This document shows positions 10,433-22,751 of a DNA stretch of 64,000 bases, one piece after another. Made by a program: the position numbers and the translations under genes. The stretch is from Ilyonectria destructans (taxonomy: Eukaryota > Ascomycota > Sordariomycetes > Hypocreales > Nectriaceae). How positions within the stretch are numbered: position 1 is the first letter of the stretch; each line of letters opens with the position of its first letter. The DNA lies in the NCBI GenBank assembly GCA_020740775.1, contig JAHEWK010000007.1, positions 620,001-684,000 of the forward strand, read 5' to 3'. The notes under the pieces were generated by a model. It was not told the DNA's origin and did no database searches. It saw nothing but the letters and a program-made list of their open reading frames with translations.

Positions 10433-12565
10433 CTATGCCTGAGCTGCCTTGATGATGACATCGCTCGCCTTCTCCGACACAACAAAGAGCGGCAGTGCAA
10501 TATAAAAGCCAGGAATCTTGGGGAACACGCTGGCATCGACAACTCTCAAGCCCTCAGTGCCGCGGACCTGGAAGTTGGAGTCAAGAACAGCCATCGGGTC
10601 GCTATCAGGGCCAATGGGACACGTGCATGATGCATGGTGACCCCAGGCCTCGTCCTTGATGAATTGCTTGGCATCTGCCTTGGTCGACACATTCTTGCCG
10701 GGCCAGACCTCAGGGAAGCTGCCGTCAAGAGGGATCATATCGGCAAAGGCCTGTCGAGCAAACTGGAAGCCTTCATAAGTGGCCTGGAGATCCTTGTCGC
10801 CTTCTCCGTTGCTGTTGACACCGGTGTTGTAATAGTTGAAGTTGATGAGGGGCATATCCCTTGGATCGGTTGACTTCAATGTGACGGTTCCGGCGTTGTT
10901 TCGGCTGTGAGCCTTGAGGATAATCCAAGCCCAATGCCTGGCATCGGCCAGGGAGTCAGTGGAATAGCCGGGGAAGTACCCCTTGAACTTCGCCGGAGCG
11001 CCAGAAATAAGCAAGTCGGGCTCCTTTTCGGCAACGGAAGACTTGAGGATGACGGCAATGGCGATACCGTTTGTACCATAGACACCCTTGGTGATGGGGT
11101 CGATTCCGCTCTGATACTGCTCTAGGCAAGGATCGGGCATGGTCTCCAAGAAGGTGCATTTGGAGGTGATGACGAAGTCGCTGGTGGTCTTGCCGATGAC
11201 AGTGGCCTCGTAACGATCCTGCATGTTGGTTCCGACACCAGGAAGGTCGACGAGAACAGGGATATCAAACGACTCGAGCTCCTCCTTGGGTCCAATGCCA
11301 CTGAGCTTAAGCAGCTGGGGTGTATTGAAAGCGCCAGCGGAAATGATGATTTCGCGGCTGGCGTCGACGCTGCCCGACCCGGTGGCCTTGGCCGATCCAG
11401 AACGGGGGTCGGCACGGTATAAGCTTGACCCTTCCAAGAAGTCGACACCAGTGGCCCGAGGCTTGGATCCAGTCTTGTCGAACCGGATGTTGGTAACCTG
11501 TGATATTGTAAGCACTGGCGTATGTGATGAAATCCATTCATGAGAGCGCCTACCAAAGTGTCCAGCTTGATGTCAAGATGGTATTTGCGCGAACCATCCG
11601 AGTTAACAGCGTTGGCAGTGTTCAGAATGAGATCCCTGTGACCGCCGCGGACATTATCAGCCATTGCCAGCGGGACTTGGTACAGACCAGTCTTGCTAGC
11701 CTGACCAGGGGCATTGATATCGCGGAGTAGGACCTGGCCAAGTCCAACAACAGTGTTTAACAACAAGCCTAAGAGACTCTTTCCCATAGCAGTAGCAGCA
11801 GAAATGATCATAGACAGCAGCTTCTGGTCTTCCACAACTAGGGAGAGGGTTGTAAGCGACAAGCCAAGCCAGCCGCTATATCCATGGCCGATAATGCTGC
11901 TGGGCAGATACATGTTGTTCTCCAGCTTCATGAAGTACGATCTCATGTTAGTCGGGCTCCACGAGTCATCGCCAGTGAGAGTAGCAATACTGCTCCAGTC
12001 ACTGTCGTGAGCATAGATGGAGATGAGTGCGTTGTGACGAGTGCATCCGCCCAGTGTACCGGTACGAGGATACCAGACGCCAAGAGGCTTGGCACCAGAG
12101 GGCGGCTCAAGACCAACATAAAAGCTGCCGTCTGCCTTCTCATAAGTCATCTTGGAGTCCTTCTTCTGTTGCTCGAGGTCGGAGTAGTGGTTGACGAAAT
12201 AGTTCCATCTGGTATCCTCAAACTCGGTGGACATGAGATGCAGCGCCGGAAGCGATTCAGTCAAACTCTCACCAGAGTCGCCGCCAGCATCGATCAGCAA
12301 GACCTTGTAGCCTGCGATGGCGAGGTTGGCGGCAACAGGACCTCCTCCCGGGCCAGACCCTACGACGACATACTCGTAGTCGTCCAATGTATCGCGCTTG
12401 CCGATGAATGGGTTATGGCGAGGTTGCTGTGTGGCTGTCTTCCAAGGAACGGCACTGTCTACTAGTTGGTTTCGTATTTCTGCTTTCGGATTGCGATGGT
12501 ACCTACATGGACGTAGCCGAGTCGGCTAGGAGTGAAACGAGTGTGAGGGTGATTGAGACGCGCAT
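10433..12565 (-). CDS. secreted GMC oxidoreductase (FAD-dependent)
   Basis: Three exons, 12565-12507, 12454-11554 and 11497-10433, total 674 aa. Exon 1 encodes a signal peptide (MRVSITLTLVSLLADSATS). Intron 1 (12506-12455) uses the ACAG acceptor, the only one that keeps phase. The FAD dinucleotide motif VVVGSGPGGGPVAANLAIAG is near residue 50. The GMC signature 1 region is GTLGGCTRHNALI and signature 2 is ISAGAFNTPQLLKLSGIGP. The catalytic His lies in WGHHASCTCPIG near the C-terminus. Relatives include aryl-alcohol, glucose and choline oxidases/dehydrogenases; substrate cannot be told. The signal peptide argues for secretion, so it may supply peroxide to the peroxygenase-type enzyme at 17.3 kb (inference). 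Confidence 0.9.
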
Positions 12566-13917
12566 TTTGGCTGTGGAATGATTTCAGTCGTAGAAGGAGA
12601 GAATAGTGGCCAGCGCCTCAAATGGATCAAAGAGATCTCAAAACATCAAGTCGAAATTACCAAACTGGCGGTCGAAGGCTTAGACGACCTTAGTGAAAAG
12701 GTACGTTTGGGCGAGGCGAAGTGAAGAATAAAGAGAGTGGCGAGCTTGTAGCCAGAAACTGTTAGCTAAGCTTGGCGGTCAGCGTGTTCTTTAAGGGGCG
12801 ACTATTAGGCGCGCTAGGGCAAAGACCAGAATAAAGGTGGTGTGTTCTGCATCGTGTGAGTGCCTCCATAGCCGGTAGTACGGCTTAGACTACCTATTCG
12901 CCGATGCATTGGACGCGTCTGTGAGCAGAAGACGCTGACATTTCGATGAAGGGGTTGCGCTTCAGTAGCGAACAGTTGATCAGGCAGGGGTCAAGCAGGC
13001 TGGAAACTGTACTAATCTCGCTCTAGTTACTAGGTGAGGCGATCGCGGACCCTGGGGTGTGCGTGTGTACGGAGTCTCATTTCCTATGAATGGTCATCCA
13101 ACGTCCCGTGACTCGCGTCTTGGCTCATTTCATCGGATCTAGTGGCGGGGTATCGGCTTTAGTCCCGAGTAGAGGCAAAGAGATCAACACGGCAGTTATC
13201 GTGTGATGCTTGATTTCTGGACATGATCGGCCCGGCAGAGTTAGCTTCCGCAGAGCGAACTTTAGGACGATATGGCGAGGTTGGGTCGTATGTTGCTGAA
13301 CGGGATGCTGCAGACTCACTTATCAGTCCTGTTTCGGCGGAGACGATCATAATCGTGACAGTAAGAAAGGACAAGCATTCACGAACCTAGCTTCCGGGAC
13401 ACATGTGGCCCGAGGGGCCGGACGGGTATGAAACGGTAGTCGGCACAGGGATTAGCAACGTCTTTGCCAAACGAGGAGACAAGAGATACAGAGACCAGAA
13501 CACCCCGGGATTGCTGAAGATTGACATTGCCACGATGGTAAGGAGAACCTGGCAAGGCCCTTGCTAGCCTTACGCACGGTTACTATTCATGGGTGCTCCC
13601 CATGCTTCTGCTAACTGCAATCGGCCTGTCTCCACTGCGCGCATGAACTAATTAGCAACGTTAAGAGCGGGGACGGTTTCAAGCGCAAGGTTGGGCGATG
13701 AGGTTCCCCGGACGATCTTGGCTTTGTTTGAGCAAGTGTAGGATGCTAGCAGGGTCGCCACTTTTCATACGGACATTGCGAACCCCGAAGAATACACGGC
13801 GAGAAACGGCATCTCAAAGCGACAGTTTCAATGTTTGTTTGGTTGGATTGGCTCACTCTATGTCTATAGCGAAAATTAAGAAGCAAAGGAATGGACTATT
13901 AGTCGGGTATCGTATGA
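12566..13917. other. intergenic, no gene seen
   Basis: About 1.35 kb with only short, unsupported open frames on both strands. It contains the promoter of the GMC gene and the 3' flank of the receptor gene. Confidence 0.45.
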
Positions 13918-15614
13918 TTATACTGGCTCGCGCGGAGTCGTGGGTCTTCCTTGGGAAGAGTGGTGTCGTTCGTGCGACATGTTCGTGAGTTCGACAATGG
14001 ATGAGTCGTCGTGGTCGCTTGACCTGACAGAGAATTCTGTTTTGACCCGAATGGCTGGCTGGGATTCAACCTTAGACGGCGTTTTTTGGGAGTTTGATAT
14101 CGGTTTCGACTGGTTCGAAAGATTGGCATAAGGTGGCATGCTCCTTTGTGTGCTGCCAAACACCCTGGGAAAGATTTGACTAAAGAGAGAGCGGATGGAG
14201 GGCATGCATGCGCATATAATGCCCACTGGTACTTCGATGGTGCTCCAGTACCCAACTTCGACATAATCCTCTGGTGGCATGTTAGTACAAAGAGTCATGC
14301 AAGCATTAGTCGGGGAGTCCACGTACGTGTAACATTGTGGGTTGTAGCGTAACTGGCCAACGAGCGCAGTCGAACAACACTGACGATGGTAACACTGACA
14401 AGGCATTAGCGAGATTAGAAAACAGGGAAACCCAGAAGCGGGAACATACAAGAATCCGACACTGAACATTGCCATGATCTGGACCTTCTTTCTTACGGAC
14501 AGGTTGAGCCTAATCAGCTCTCTGAGCGGCAGGACAAGTGTGCCCAAGTCCAACACGATGTTGAAAACAGCAGCCATCCAACCCTGCAAGTTGATGTTGT
14601 TGCATTTGGCCGGAAACTCCTTGTCCCAAGCCCTCCAAGCACCTTCAATGGGGCTGCATTGGAAGATGGAAACGAGCTCAAACGCGATAAAATATCCGAC
14701 ATTGAGGCCGATGAGAATCCAACAGGCGATTCTGATCTCTCTGGTGGGGAAGATCTTGAGGTAGAAAAGCAAGATGGAGATTTTCGTCACTGGCAGGGCC
14801 CCCAGGTAGAGAAGCTCGTCCCAAAAGAATAACTGTATTCCCTGTTCAGTCCTGCAATTTTAGAGATAATAGGCAGAAGACTCACGTAAAGGAAGTCCGT
14901 AACGTCATCTGGATGGAGATTCCAGATATCTTTGCCCAACATTCTGGAAACTAGACAACCGGTAAATGTTTGCACAGACAAGCGAGGATCAAGGACACAT
15001 ACTAGGGAAAGAGAGCCCATTCAGCGGTATCATCATAGCCTGTTGATGAAAGTCAGCTTGCAATTCAACCCGTACGCGTGAAGTCGACATACTACTGCAA
15101 GAAGCATGACCCAGTCGTCAGGTCCCCAGGTATGAGTACCCAAGAAGAACCTGGCCATGACTCTGAAGGCAAAAGATAGGAGTCCAAGGACAAGAAATAC
15201 GACGCCTACAACCCATACCAAGGTCGATCGGTCTCTAGACGGTGCGCCGCACGCGTGCTTTGAGTAGCTCTGGACCACTTCAACGCATTGTTAGCGACAT
15301 CACAACGATGGCCGTGGAGAACATACGCAGCGACTCCCGGACGGTGCAGTTTGCAGCCACACATAGTGAAATCTGCTCGTTCAATTCGACATTCGTGCAG
15401 ATACAGGTGGCGTTGGTCGGCGAACAGGTCGACTTCAACGTCTCCTGCTGAATACAATTGACCTAGTCGATTGTGAATCCAAAGATCATCCCGCATGGCC
15501 AGAAGAGGAACTTACGCCGCACAAGGGGGGTGTCTCGGTGGTGGTGTTGGCAGCAGCCCACACACCGACCTGGGCCACGGCCAGAATCAACGATGCGAAA
15601 GCGAAGAGCCTCAT
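13918..15614 (-). CDS. CFEM-domain PTH11-type G-protein-coupled receptor
   Basis: Eight exons: 15614-15516, 15462-15327, 15277-15093, 15039-15003, 14950-14886, 14841-14450, 14394-14327 and 14270-13918; 444 aa with every junction in phase. The signal peptide MRLFAFASLILAVAQVGVWA is followed by a CFEM-type cysteine domain: C-GVN-C, then STCSPTNATCICTN and CVAANC, then ACGAPSRDRS. Seven membrane segments of the fungal rhodopsin-like domain follow, with GPDDWVMLLAV, LGKDIWNLHPDDVTDFLY, TKISILLFYLKIF and FVTIVSVVRL. The tail is Ser/Thr-rich and cytoplasmic. PTH11 of Magnaporthe is the prototype, sensing surface cues. The ligand here is unknown. The intron at 14326-14271 has a perfect TACTAACA branch site. 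Confidence 0.9.
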
Positions 15615-17334
15615 GGTTCCTTGGAGATGCTGAAAGAGGCACAGCAGCCGAAGACACGAGAGAAGGGAAAAAGGGCAAAGAAAAAGGACGACACCGTTGA
15701 ATACGGAACGACGCTGAATAACTATTCAAGTTGCTTAATGCCGCGTGGGAAAAATGATTCAGGCACATCTGCCGAAGCGCTACGTAACTAACGCGATGCC
15801 CGGGCCTCCCATGCCGGGTCCGGGTGTGTTGCCTTGGGTTCCCCGTTTCGCGGCGATAGAGACAGGCCAGGGAGGTAATTGGCGATAGAAGGTCGCCGCA
15901 GTATCCATAACAGCGCAGCCGCGCTGTTAGTCGAGGTGGATATGCCTTGAAAGAATGGAAGCTTGCAGGCCTTTGCCTGTTGAAATCATGGCCAAGCGCG
16001 CTAAAAGCGAAGCCATTCAGGGGATCCGTGCTAGCGGTTTCAGCGCCAAGAGACAGACTGGGATGTATGCTGGGGGCCCAGCCTGGCAGCCAGCCTTGGT
16101 GGAGTCGACTCGTGTGGAGAGATGATTAGCGTTTTTACGACACAAACCATAGGAGCCTTGTTATGTGTGGGTTCCCTCAAGGACAATGTTGCACTGCGAG
16201 AACCGGCGAAGGGGCTCGCAAGGATTCGACCCTGACGTTTATCCGATGACGGCAGATTATCCTATGCAGTATGATGAGCCATGGTACCGGGTTGGATGGA
16301 GAATCTTCATGACACGCAGGGGCTGTACCAAGATACGCGGCTGTCGGCATGGAGAAGCAGGAATAGCGATGACTCGCGGCCGCTCAGCACGAACCGGCGA
16401 TAGTAGAGACTAGAGAGGTTCTTCACATTGGGCAGCATCGTCAACATTAGCGTCTTGATCCGTGCGGTTAGTCTGCCCTCCAGTTTACGGGCTGAAGGAT
16501 AATCGTCGGATAGTCTGCTCCGTAAGGCTTCGAACATGGCAGGGCTGTCCTGGACATTGAATCACGTCAAGCTCTGAGCGATGCTACGTCGTCAAAGTAG
16601 TTCATCGGTGTAATAATGTAAACGCCGATCGATGCCGATCACGGCCAGTTGTCCACGGAAGTTTAAGGCTTCCGGGGTAGTCTGGAGCTAACACGTTCAT
16701 AACATTTTAGTGTCGTTTACACACACAGACTCGCGACTGAAACCAGCTAGATGTGAACAAGATAAGCACGAATTGCTCCCAATCTGGATGCTAACACGCA
16801 CAGACTGGCCCCATGACATTGCGATGCTCAAAGAGCCAACCAGAAATGGTGCGATGCCCACAAGGCAGTCAGATATGGTGCCATTGACAATCATCTCTAT
16901 CGCCGATCGTTGCCTTTCGTGCTGCTCTTCATTTTTATGACGTTCAGGGGTCCAGTAAACGGGCTCGCGGATGTCATTGTCATTGCGAACTGTGGATCTC
17001 CCCTCCCAGAATCCACCTTGTGGCTATCTACACCCTCGAAGCCCGCTTCTCCTCCCGCTGAGGCATCATCCCCCTTCAATTACGGGTTAGACGAACCCTA
17101 GGGCGTTGTTTCAGCTCTTCTCGAAAGGGATACGCGATCTCATGCGTGGCTCAACGGGGTAGTTGCTGCCGCCCACCTTAAAGCATTCTCTGTACCCCAA
17201 TAAAATTGTTTCAATTTACAATCTGACACTGTTTCCGAGGATTGCGGCGCATTGCAGATGGCACCAGTCTCCAACGTCGCTCTTTCAAATACTACCATAT
17301 TCACTTCTTACACTCCTTTGCTTGCCGCGACATC
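15615..17334. other. long intergenic region, no gene seen
   Basis: 1.7 kb without recognisable coding exons, splice pairs or repeats. It lies between divergently oriented genes and must hold the promoter of the peroxygenase gene. CCCCAATAAAATTG near 17196 is a possible CAAT/TATA-type element. Confidence 0.45.
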
Positions 17335-18749
17335 ATGAAGTGGCGCCATCTTTTGTCTATTCTGCCCTGCCTCGGGAGTGGCGTGCTTGGCTTCCCAGCC
17401 CATTCACACGGCCCCATCACTGACGAGGTGGCTGCGCGACTCTCGGTAGCTCTCGCCGGGGTTGTCCAGGAATCGCACGACAAGAGGGTCCTCTTCGACC
17501 CATTGACCACTCCGATCGAGGTCACCGGCGACCACAAGTTCATTGCGCCCGACTTCAAGAATGGTGCTCAGCGAGGACCCTGCCCTGGCCTGAATGCCTT
17601 GGCGAACCATGGGTACATCAGCCGGAAGGGTGTTACGAGCCTGACTGAGGTTACGGGGGCCATCAACAAAGTCCTCGGAATGGGGTTGGAACTCGCGACT
17701 ATCCTGGCCGTGATGGGTACCGTCTTCGTGGGGAATCCTCTGTCCCTCAACCCAGGTTTCTCCATTGGAGATACCGCCAGCGGCGCTCAGAACATTCTAG
17801 GAAATGTCCTTGGGCTTGTAGGTACACCAAGAGGTCTCAATGGCTCGCACAACATCATTGAAGGAGACTCATCCAACACCCGTGCCGACCTCTACATGAC
17901 CGGAGATGCCTCCACCATGGTCATGGAGCAATTCCAGTCTCTTTATGACATGTCGTCTGGCGACGGTGACTACAACTTTGAGCTCTTCACCAAGCGGGCT
18001 GGGACACGCTTCCATGAATCGGTAGCGACCAACCCGAACTTTTACTACGGACCATTCACGGGCATGGTGGCTCGAAATGCAGGCTACCTCTTCGCTTGCC
18101 GCATGTTTGCCAACCACTCTGCCGAAAACCCCACCGGTCTCTTGAGTAAGTAACTCCAGTAGTGGAAGGGTTTAATACTGACTTTTTACAGACAAGGCAA
18201 CCCTGAAGAGCTTCTTTGCTGTCCAAGGTGAAGAGGGCAAGCTTACCTACAAGCGAGGCTGGGAGAGGATCCCAGAGAACTGGTATCGCACTCCTGTCGA
18301 CTACGGTTTGGTCCAGCTCAACCTCGACATCCTTGCCTTCATTGCCGAGTACCCTGAGCTCGGAAGGTATGTTGATGTGATAATGTAAAGCGGTGAAACA
18401 ATAACTAACATGTTTCAGCATCGGAGGCAACTTGGGAGCAGTCAACACCTATGCCGGCGTCGACCCGAGCGACGTGACCGGTGGAGTGTTGAACCTGACG
18501 GAACTTCTGCAGAGCAACAATCTTCTGTGCTTCGTCTTCGAGATCGTCAAGACCGTGTCACCGAATTCCTTGTCTACCCTCTTCTCCATCATCCAGGTGC
18601 CTCTCGATCTCATCACGGACGCTCTTGGAGCTTCCATCTTGAACCTCGGATGCCCGGCGTTTAATGACATGACCGTCGGCGGAAAGAGTTTCGACAAAGG
18701 TATCAAGAGCCAGTTCCCTGGCGCAAAGTGGTCCGGAAATGTCCTGTAA
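17335..18749 (+). CDS. haem-thiolate peroxidase: chloroperoxidase / unspecific peroxygenase family
   Basis: Three exons, 17335-18145, 18192-18366 and 18419-18749; 438 aa. The start is the ATG at 17335, since the upstream in-frame frame has no conserved sequence. A signal peptide (MKWRHLLSILPCLGSGVLG) precedes the family hallmark PCPGLNALANHGYI near residue 85, in which the first Cys is the axial haem ligand. The second motif EGDSSNTRAD near 180 corresponds to the E-x-D-x-S-x-x-R-x-D region that positions the acid-base residue and Mg site. These secreted enzymes use H2O2 for halogenation or oxygenation. The GMC oxidoreductase at 10.4-12.6 kb could be a peroxide source. Substrate unknown. Confidence 0.92.
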
Positions 18750-18874
18750 TATATCACGTCCCAACACCTCCGGCAACAGACATTTAATATTCACCGAAGG
18801 AGTCAAATTAGACATGCACCGCCACTGTAGCGTGGACAAGTGTACCATTAATCTATACATTATTATAAACAATT

Positions 18875-20871
18875 TCATACGCCCCATTCTCTACGTAGCC
18901 TGTGAATGAGCTTATCAAGGCGCCACCCTGCTGTTTTGACACTTTCTAAGCATGCGAGCAACTCTCTTTGCTGGGTCTGGTGCGTCATACGCCGTGCTGC
19001 AAAGAAGAAGGTCGCGATCATACACGGGTCCCAGCACTGCGCGTACTGTTCCTTGCTAGTTAACGCGATGCCACAAACTCGTCGCGAATGCCAGAGAGGT
19101 GATGTGTTTGCGGCTTCGGCCCGATCCTGATCAAGCTCGTGGGCGTGGTGTGGCATGGCTCGTGACTTATGACTCAACAGGAGATGCATAGCCGTGTGGT
19201 AGATGACATTGGCGGACATGCCGGCGCTGTTAGTAAATAGCACGGTTGGGAATACAGTCTCTTGGTTTTCAAGCTCGGCCAGAGATCGAAGTTCGGGAGG
19301 ACGACCGTCGTACCACTCCTGCAGCTCAGCGAGGACGGCTTTCCATCTGTCAAGGCGGGACCCACGAGGACGTGCTGGTTCTGCGGCCTGGGTAGTAGTG
19401 CTGTGTTCAAAGGGCTCGAAGCACAGGCCCATGACCTCTCCTAGTAGGGAAAGGCAGTGGAGAGATGTGTTCAGAACTCTCTGGAAGTCACCGCCCCCGG
19501 ATGACTTCAATACGATATCGTGGAGGACTTCAGGGGCCCAGGTCGGAGCGACTTCGTGCATCAGGCAGTAGGCGATTTCTTAATCACGATATTGTGGTCA
19601 GTCATCGAACACGTACCCAAATAAGGAGAGAGTAAGGTAAAGCACAGGCTGGTATTGGCGAGAGAATGGGAAGAGAGACAACATACCTAGTCTTGACATT
19701 AAAGCGGCGGTACCGTACCACATCCTCTGGTGGCTCGTGTCTGTGAAATGGTACATGGAAAAATCCGGTTGAGCCCCCCCTCCCACGAATATGGGCTCCC
19801 ATGTGTCTGGGACGGCCTCCAAGAAGCTCCGGATTATCGAGAGCACGAAGCTAAGCAACATCTGGAGGGCCATGAAGGACGGTATTTCGCTGGGAGAGAG
19901 GGACGCATGTTGCAGAAGGACGGAACCCATGCTCCGCTGGGCTGCCTCATTCGGCCTGGACCCAGAGGAAACGACGGACAGTTGCAAAATTGCGTCTAGC
20001 ACGGGCGGCGAAGCCATGGCCAGCTGGGGGACTAGCAATCCGAAGGTCCGACCCAGGTCATAGATGTCTAACTTTGTATCGAAGTCAGCAAGGCATTTCT
20101 TAGATGGAAAGGCTGGATGAAGAGGGGCTTACCCAGGGGGAGACGTGACTCTCATAGTGTTTCAGGAGGTAGATTGTGTGACTTGTCATTGAGGGTCCTG
20201 GCGTTGGAGCCCTCGACTCAGCTATATCTGAGCTGGGTGGGTTGTTTGAGGCCCCAAGTAATGGCTCCTCATCCCCGAGGAAGGATTCTTGCGAAGACTC
20301 GCTTGGTTGCTCTCCTCTAGCTAGGTGGTCTGATGAGACCAAAGCGTCGACGACTCCATTTCTCCCATTAGCCATCTGCCGGGGTTGCAGGAAATGGAGC
20401 GCAGGAGAAATATGGATCGGAACCAGGTCACTAGCTGACGCTTGATCGTCAACGAACTGAATCCCGGGCATCGATATTAGTAGGCAAGGCAAAAGCATGT
20501 CTCGGGAACGAGACGTAGGGTAGTGATTACCTGTACAGCAGAGTATTTGGGTCTTTCCGAGGCCGTTGCCAGCGTCTGGGAGTTCCTCTCGAGAAATGAC
20601 AATCGGGTCAGATACTGGCACTCAACCCCGGCACCAGAACAGCGCCCGCATTGCGGCTTGTTCTCATCACCTGAATAGCTCTCTAAGCGTTAGCTATAGT
20701 CATAGCACTGGGGTGTCGGATTTCTCGTAATTGTGTGCGAAGCTCACATTTGCGACGTCTCGCGCGGCACCGCTCGCACCCGGTACGTGTTCGTGTGTGT
20801 CGGATCACATGCTGCTTTTGAGTATCCTCTTTTGCACCAGCGGTGGCATCTCTAGAGTCTTCTCCGGCCAT
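18875..20871 (-). CDS. Zn(II)2Cys6 fungal-specific transcription factor
   Basis: Five exons: 20871-20748, 20670-20531, 20456-20133, 20071-19687 and 19578-18875; 558 aa, all in phase. The zinc cluster is C-ER-C-RARRRK-C-DENKPQ-C-GR-C-SGAGVE-C at residues ~31-58, split by the first intron inside the third Cys codon (20747-20671, branch TAGCTAACG). The middle homology region begins LDIYDLGRTFGLLVPQLAM and continues through FSMYHFTDTSHQRMWYGTAALMSRL to EIAYCLMHEVAPTWAPEVL, typical of fungal-specific regulators. The start is the first ATG in frame (20871). It ends about 125 bp from the stop of the peroxygenase gene (convergent), so it is a plausible local regulator of the oxidoreductase block. Targets not visible. 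Confidence 0.88.
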
Positions 20872-21423
20872 TAGAAAGATGTATAAGTCAATTGGGATGA
20901 GTTGAGGGCGTGCGGAGTGAGCTCTATTAGCTAAACATGAACGATTGCAAGATAAGAAATGGGAATCCGCATCCGCCTCAGGCGCAAAATAGGAATTCAG
21001 ATCCACCTCCGATGCAAGCTAGTGGCTAATTTACAGATGCTGATTGGATAACTTCTGCTTGCTCAGCCAGGAGGTGGATGGGATTCCCCTTCTGGGCTAT
21101 GGACAGGCGGATGCAAATGGCGTTACCCTTTTAAGAAATAGACAGGCGGATCCGTAAACTCGATTTGAACTGCTGTGTAATAAGTCAACTCGATGGCCTC
21201 TTCGCTTCCTTCACGGCTTACATATCCATATCTTGTCGACCCAGCAATTATTTCCCCATGAAATATGGCATGGCACCCGCCTTAAAAGGATTGCTCGGTC
21301 GTTCGTCTTTTTGTTGTAGGGAACTTCACTCTTCACCTTGACTCTTCATCCTTCGCTTTCATCCTCCACTCTTCTTTCGCCGTGCCAATCCACCATCCAA
21401 CCGCAAACCGTGCGAGCAAATAA
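20872..21423. promoter_or_regulatory. divergent promoter region
   Basis: 551 bp between the regulator and the MDR gene, transcribed divergently. Related short words recur around 20960-21150 (GGAATCCGCATCCGCC, GATCCACCTCCGATGC, AGGCGGATGC, AGGCGGATCC). This suggests repeated GC-rich binding sites of Zn2Cys6 type (CGG/CCG half-sites), perhaps for autoregulation (inference). Confidence 0.35.
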
Positions 21424-22574
21424 ATGGCGGCACTACCAAAGACCATGAAGGCTTGGGTCATCAAGCGAACTGGCCAACCTAAGGATGTCCTCGAGTTGAA
21501 ACCCGACTGGCCCACCCCAGCATCTCCCAAGGGCGGAGACATCATGGTCAAAATCTCCCACGTCGCCCTGAATCCTCTCGACCTCGTTATGATGCGCATG
21601 CCAAGACCATTCATGGGAAATGCCATTCCTGGGGCGGACTTTGTTGGCCAGGTTGTCCTGACCGGGCCGTCTATACCCCCCGTTTCCAAGGTGCGCGTGG
21701 GCATGACTGTCTGTGGCACCATTCCCACCATGCAGATCCTCTCCGGCAGTGGTACGTTGGCCGAATATGTCATCCTGCCGGCGCACATGGTTGTGGAAAA
21801 GCCACTGACCCTGGAAGGCGGCGCCGCGGCTGCTCTCGTGGGAGTTCCCGGGCAAACGACCGCCATCGTGATGCGTGCCACCGAGTTCCACAAGGGGGAC
21901 AGGGTCTTGGTGAAGGGTGCTAGCGGCGGTGTGGGCAGCGTTTTGGTGCAGGTACTTCGATCAACCGGCGTTCGTGTTACTGCAATCTGCTCTGGCAAGA
22001 ATGAGGTCATGGTCCGGCGGCTCGGCGCTGAAGAGGTACTGTTATCTGACTTCTAGCAGCGATACATCACCAGAAGAAGACTTACTAATGAATCTGTCCC
22101 CTTAGGTCATCGACTACACCGCCCACGAGTCACTATACGATCATCTGCTTATGACATACAAAGATAATCCCTTCGACGATATCATTGACTGCATCGGAGA
22201 CGAGACACTCTACAAGAAATGCCCCGGATACCTCAAGCCAGACGGCAAATTCCTCTGCTTCGCCGGCGGTATGCTGAACGGCATAAAATTCAAAATGCTT
22301 CCAGTTATGCTTGGGGGTACAAAACGAACCTACTTGCACGTCATGAACGCACCATCTGGCACTGGTGCGAAGGAGGTTGCGGGCTGGGTTGACAAGGGGT
22401 GGATCAAGGAGGTCACTATCGACTCGACTTTCGACATGGAAAATGCGATAGAGGCAAGTTTACACTTCGTCTACTTCTTCGTAGAAATGCAATAGAGCTA
22501 ACGATATCCAGGCATATGAGAAACTAGCGTCGAAGCGCGCAGCAGGCAAAATCCTTATCAAGGTCGGAAACTAA
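21424..22574 (+). CDS. quinone oxidoreductase-like MDR enzyme
   Basis: Three exons, 21424-22035, 22106-22453 and 22512-22574; 340 aa. The N-terminal part has MKAWVIKRTGQPKDVLEL and HVALNPLDLVMM. The NADPH loop KGASGGVGSVLVQVLRSTG sits near residue 165, and the C-terminus GKILIKVGN is typical of zeta-crystallin-like quinone reductases. No zinc ligands are seen. The second intron appears to start with GC (GAG|GCAAGT ... CCAG|GCA); no GT donor gives an open frame. It is divergent from the Zn2Cys6 regulator and precedes two NmrA-type reductases, suggesting a shared role in redox tailoring or detoxification. Confidence 0.88.
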
Positions 22575-22751
22575 CCAACACGGTTGCGTCGTGATTGTCA
22601 GAGAGTTTGTTGCGGTATGCGAGTAGCTTGACTTTGAGAAATGCGTTTAATCATTCATGTTACACTACTAGAATAACCAAAAGGGTCCAATCAGATGATA
22701 GTTGAACTATGTACGCTAATCTTCGGCTGCGCTCTACTCATAACCACTCGC

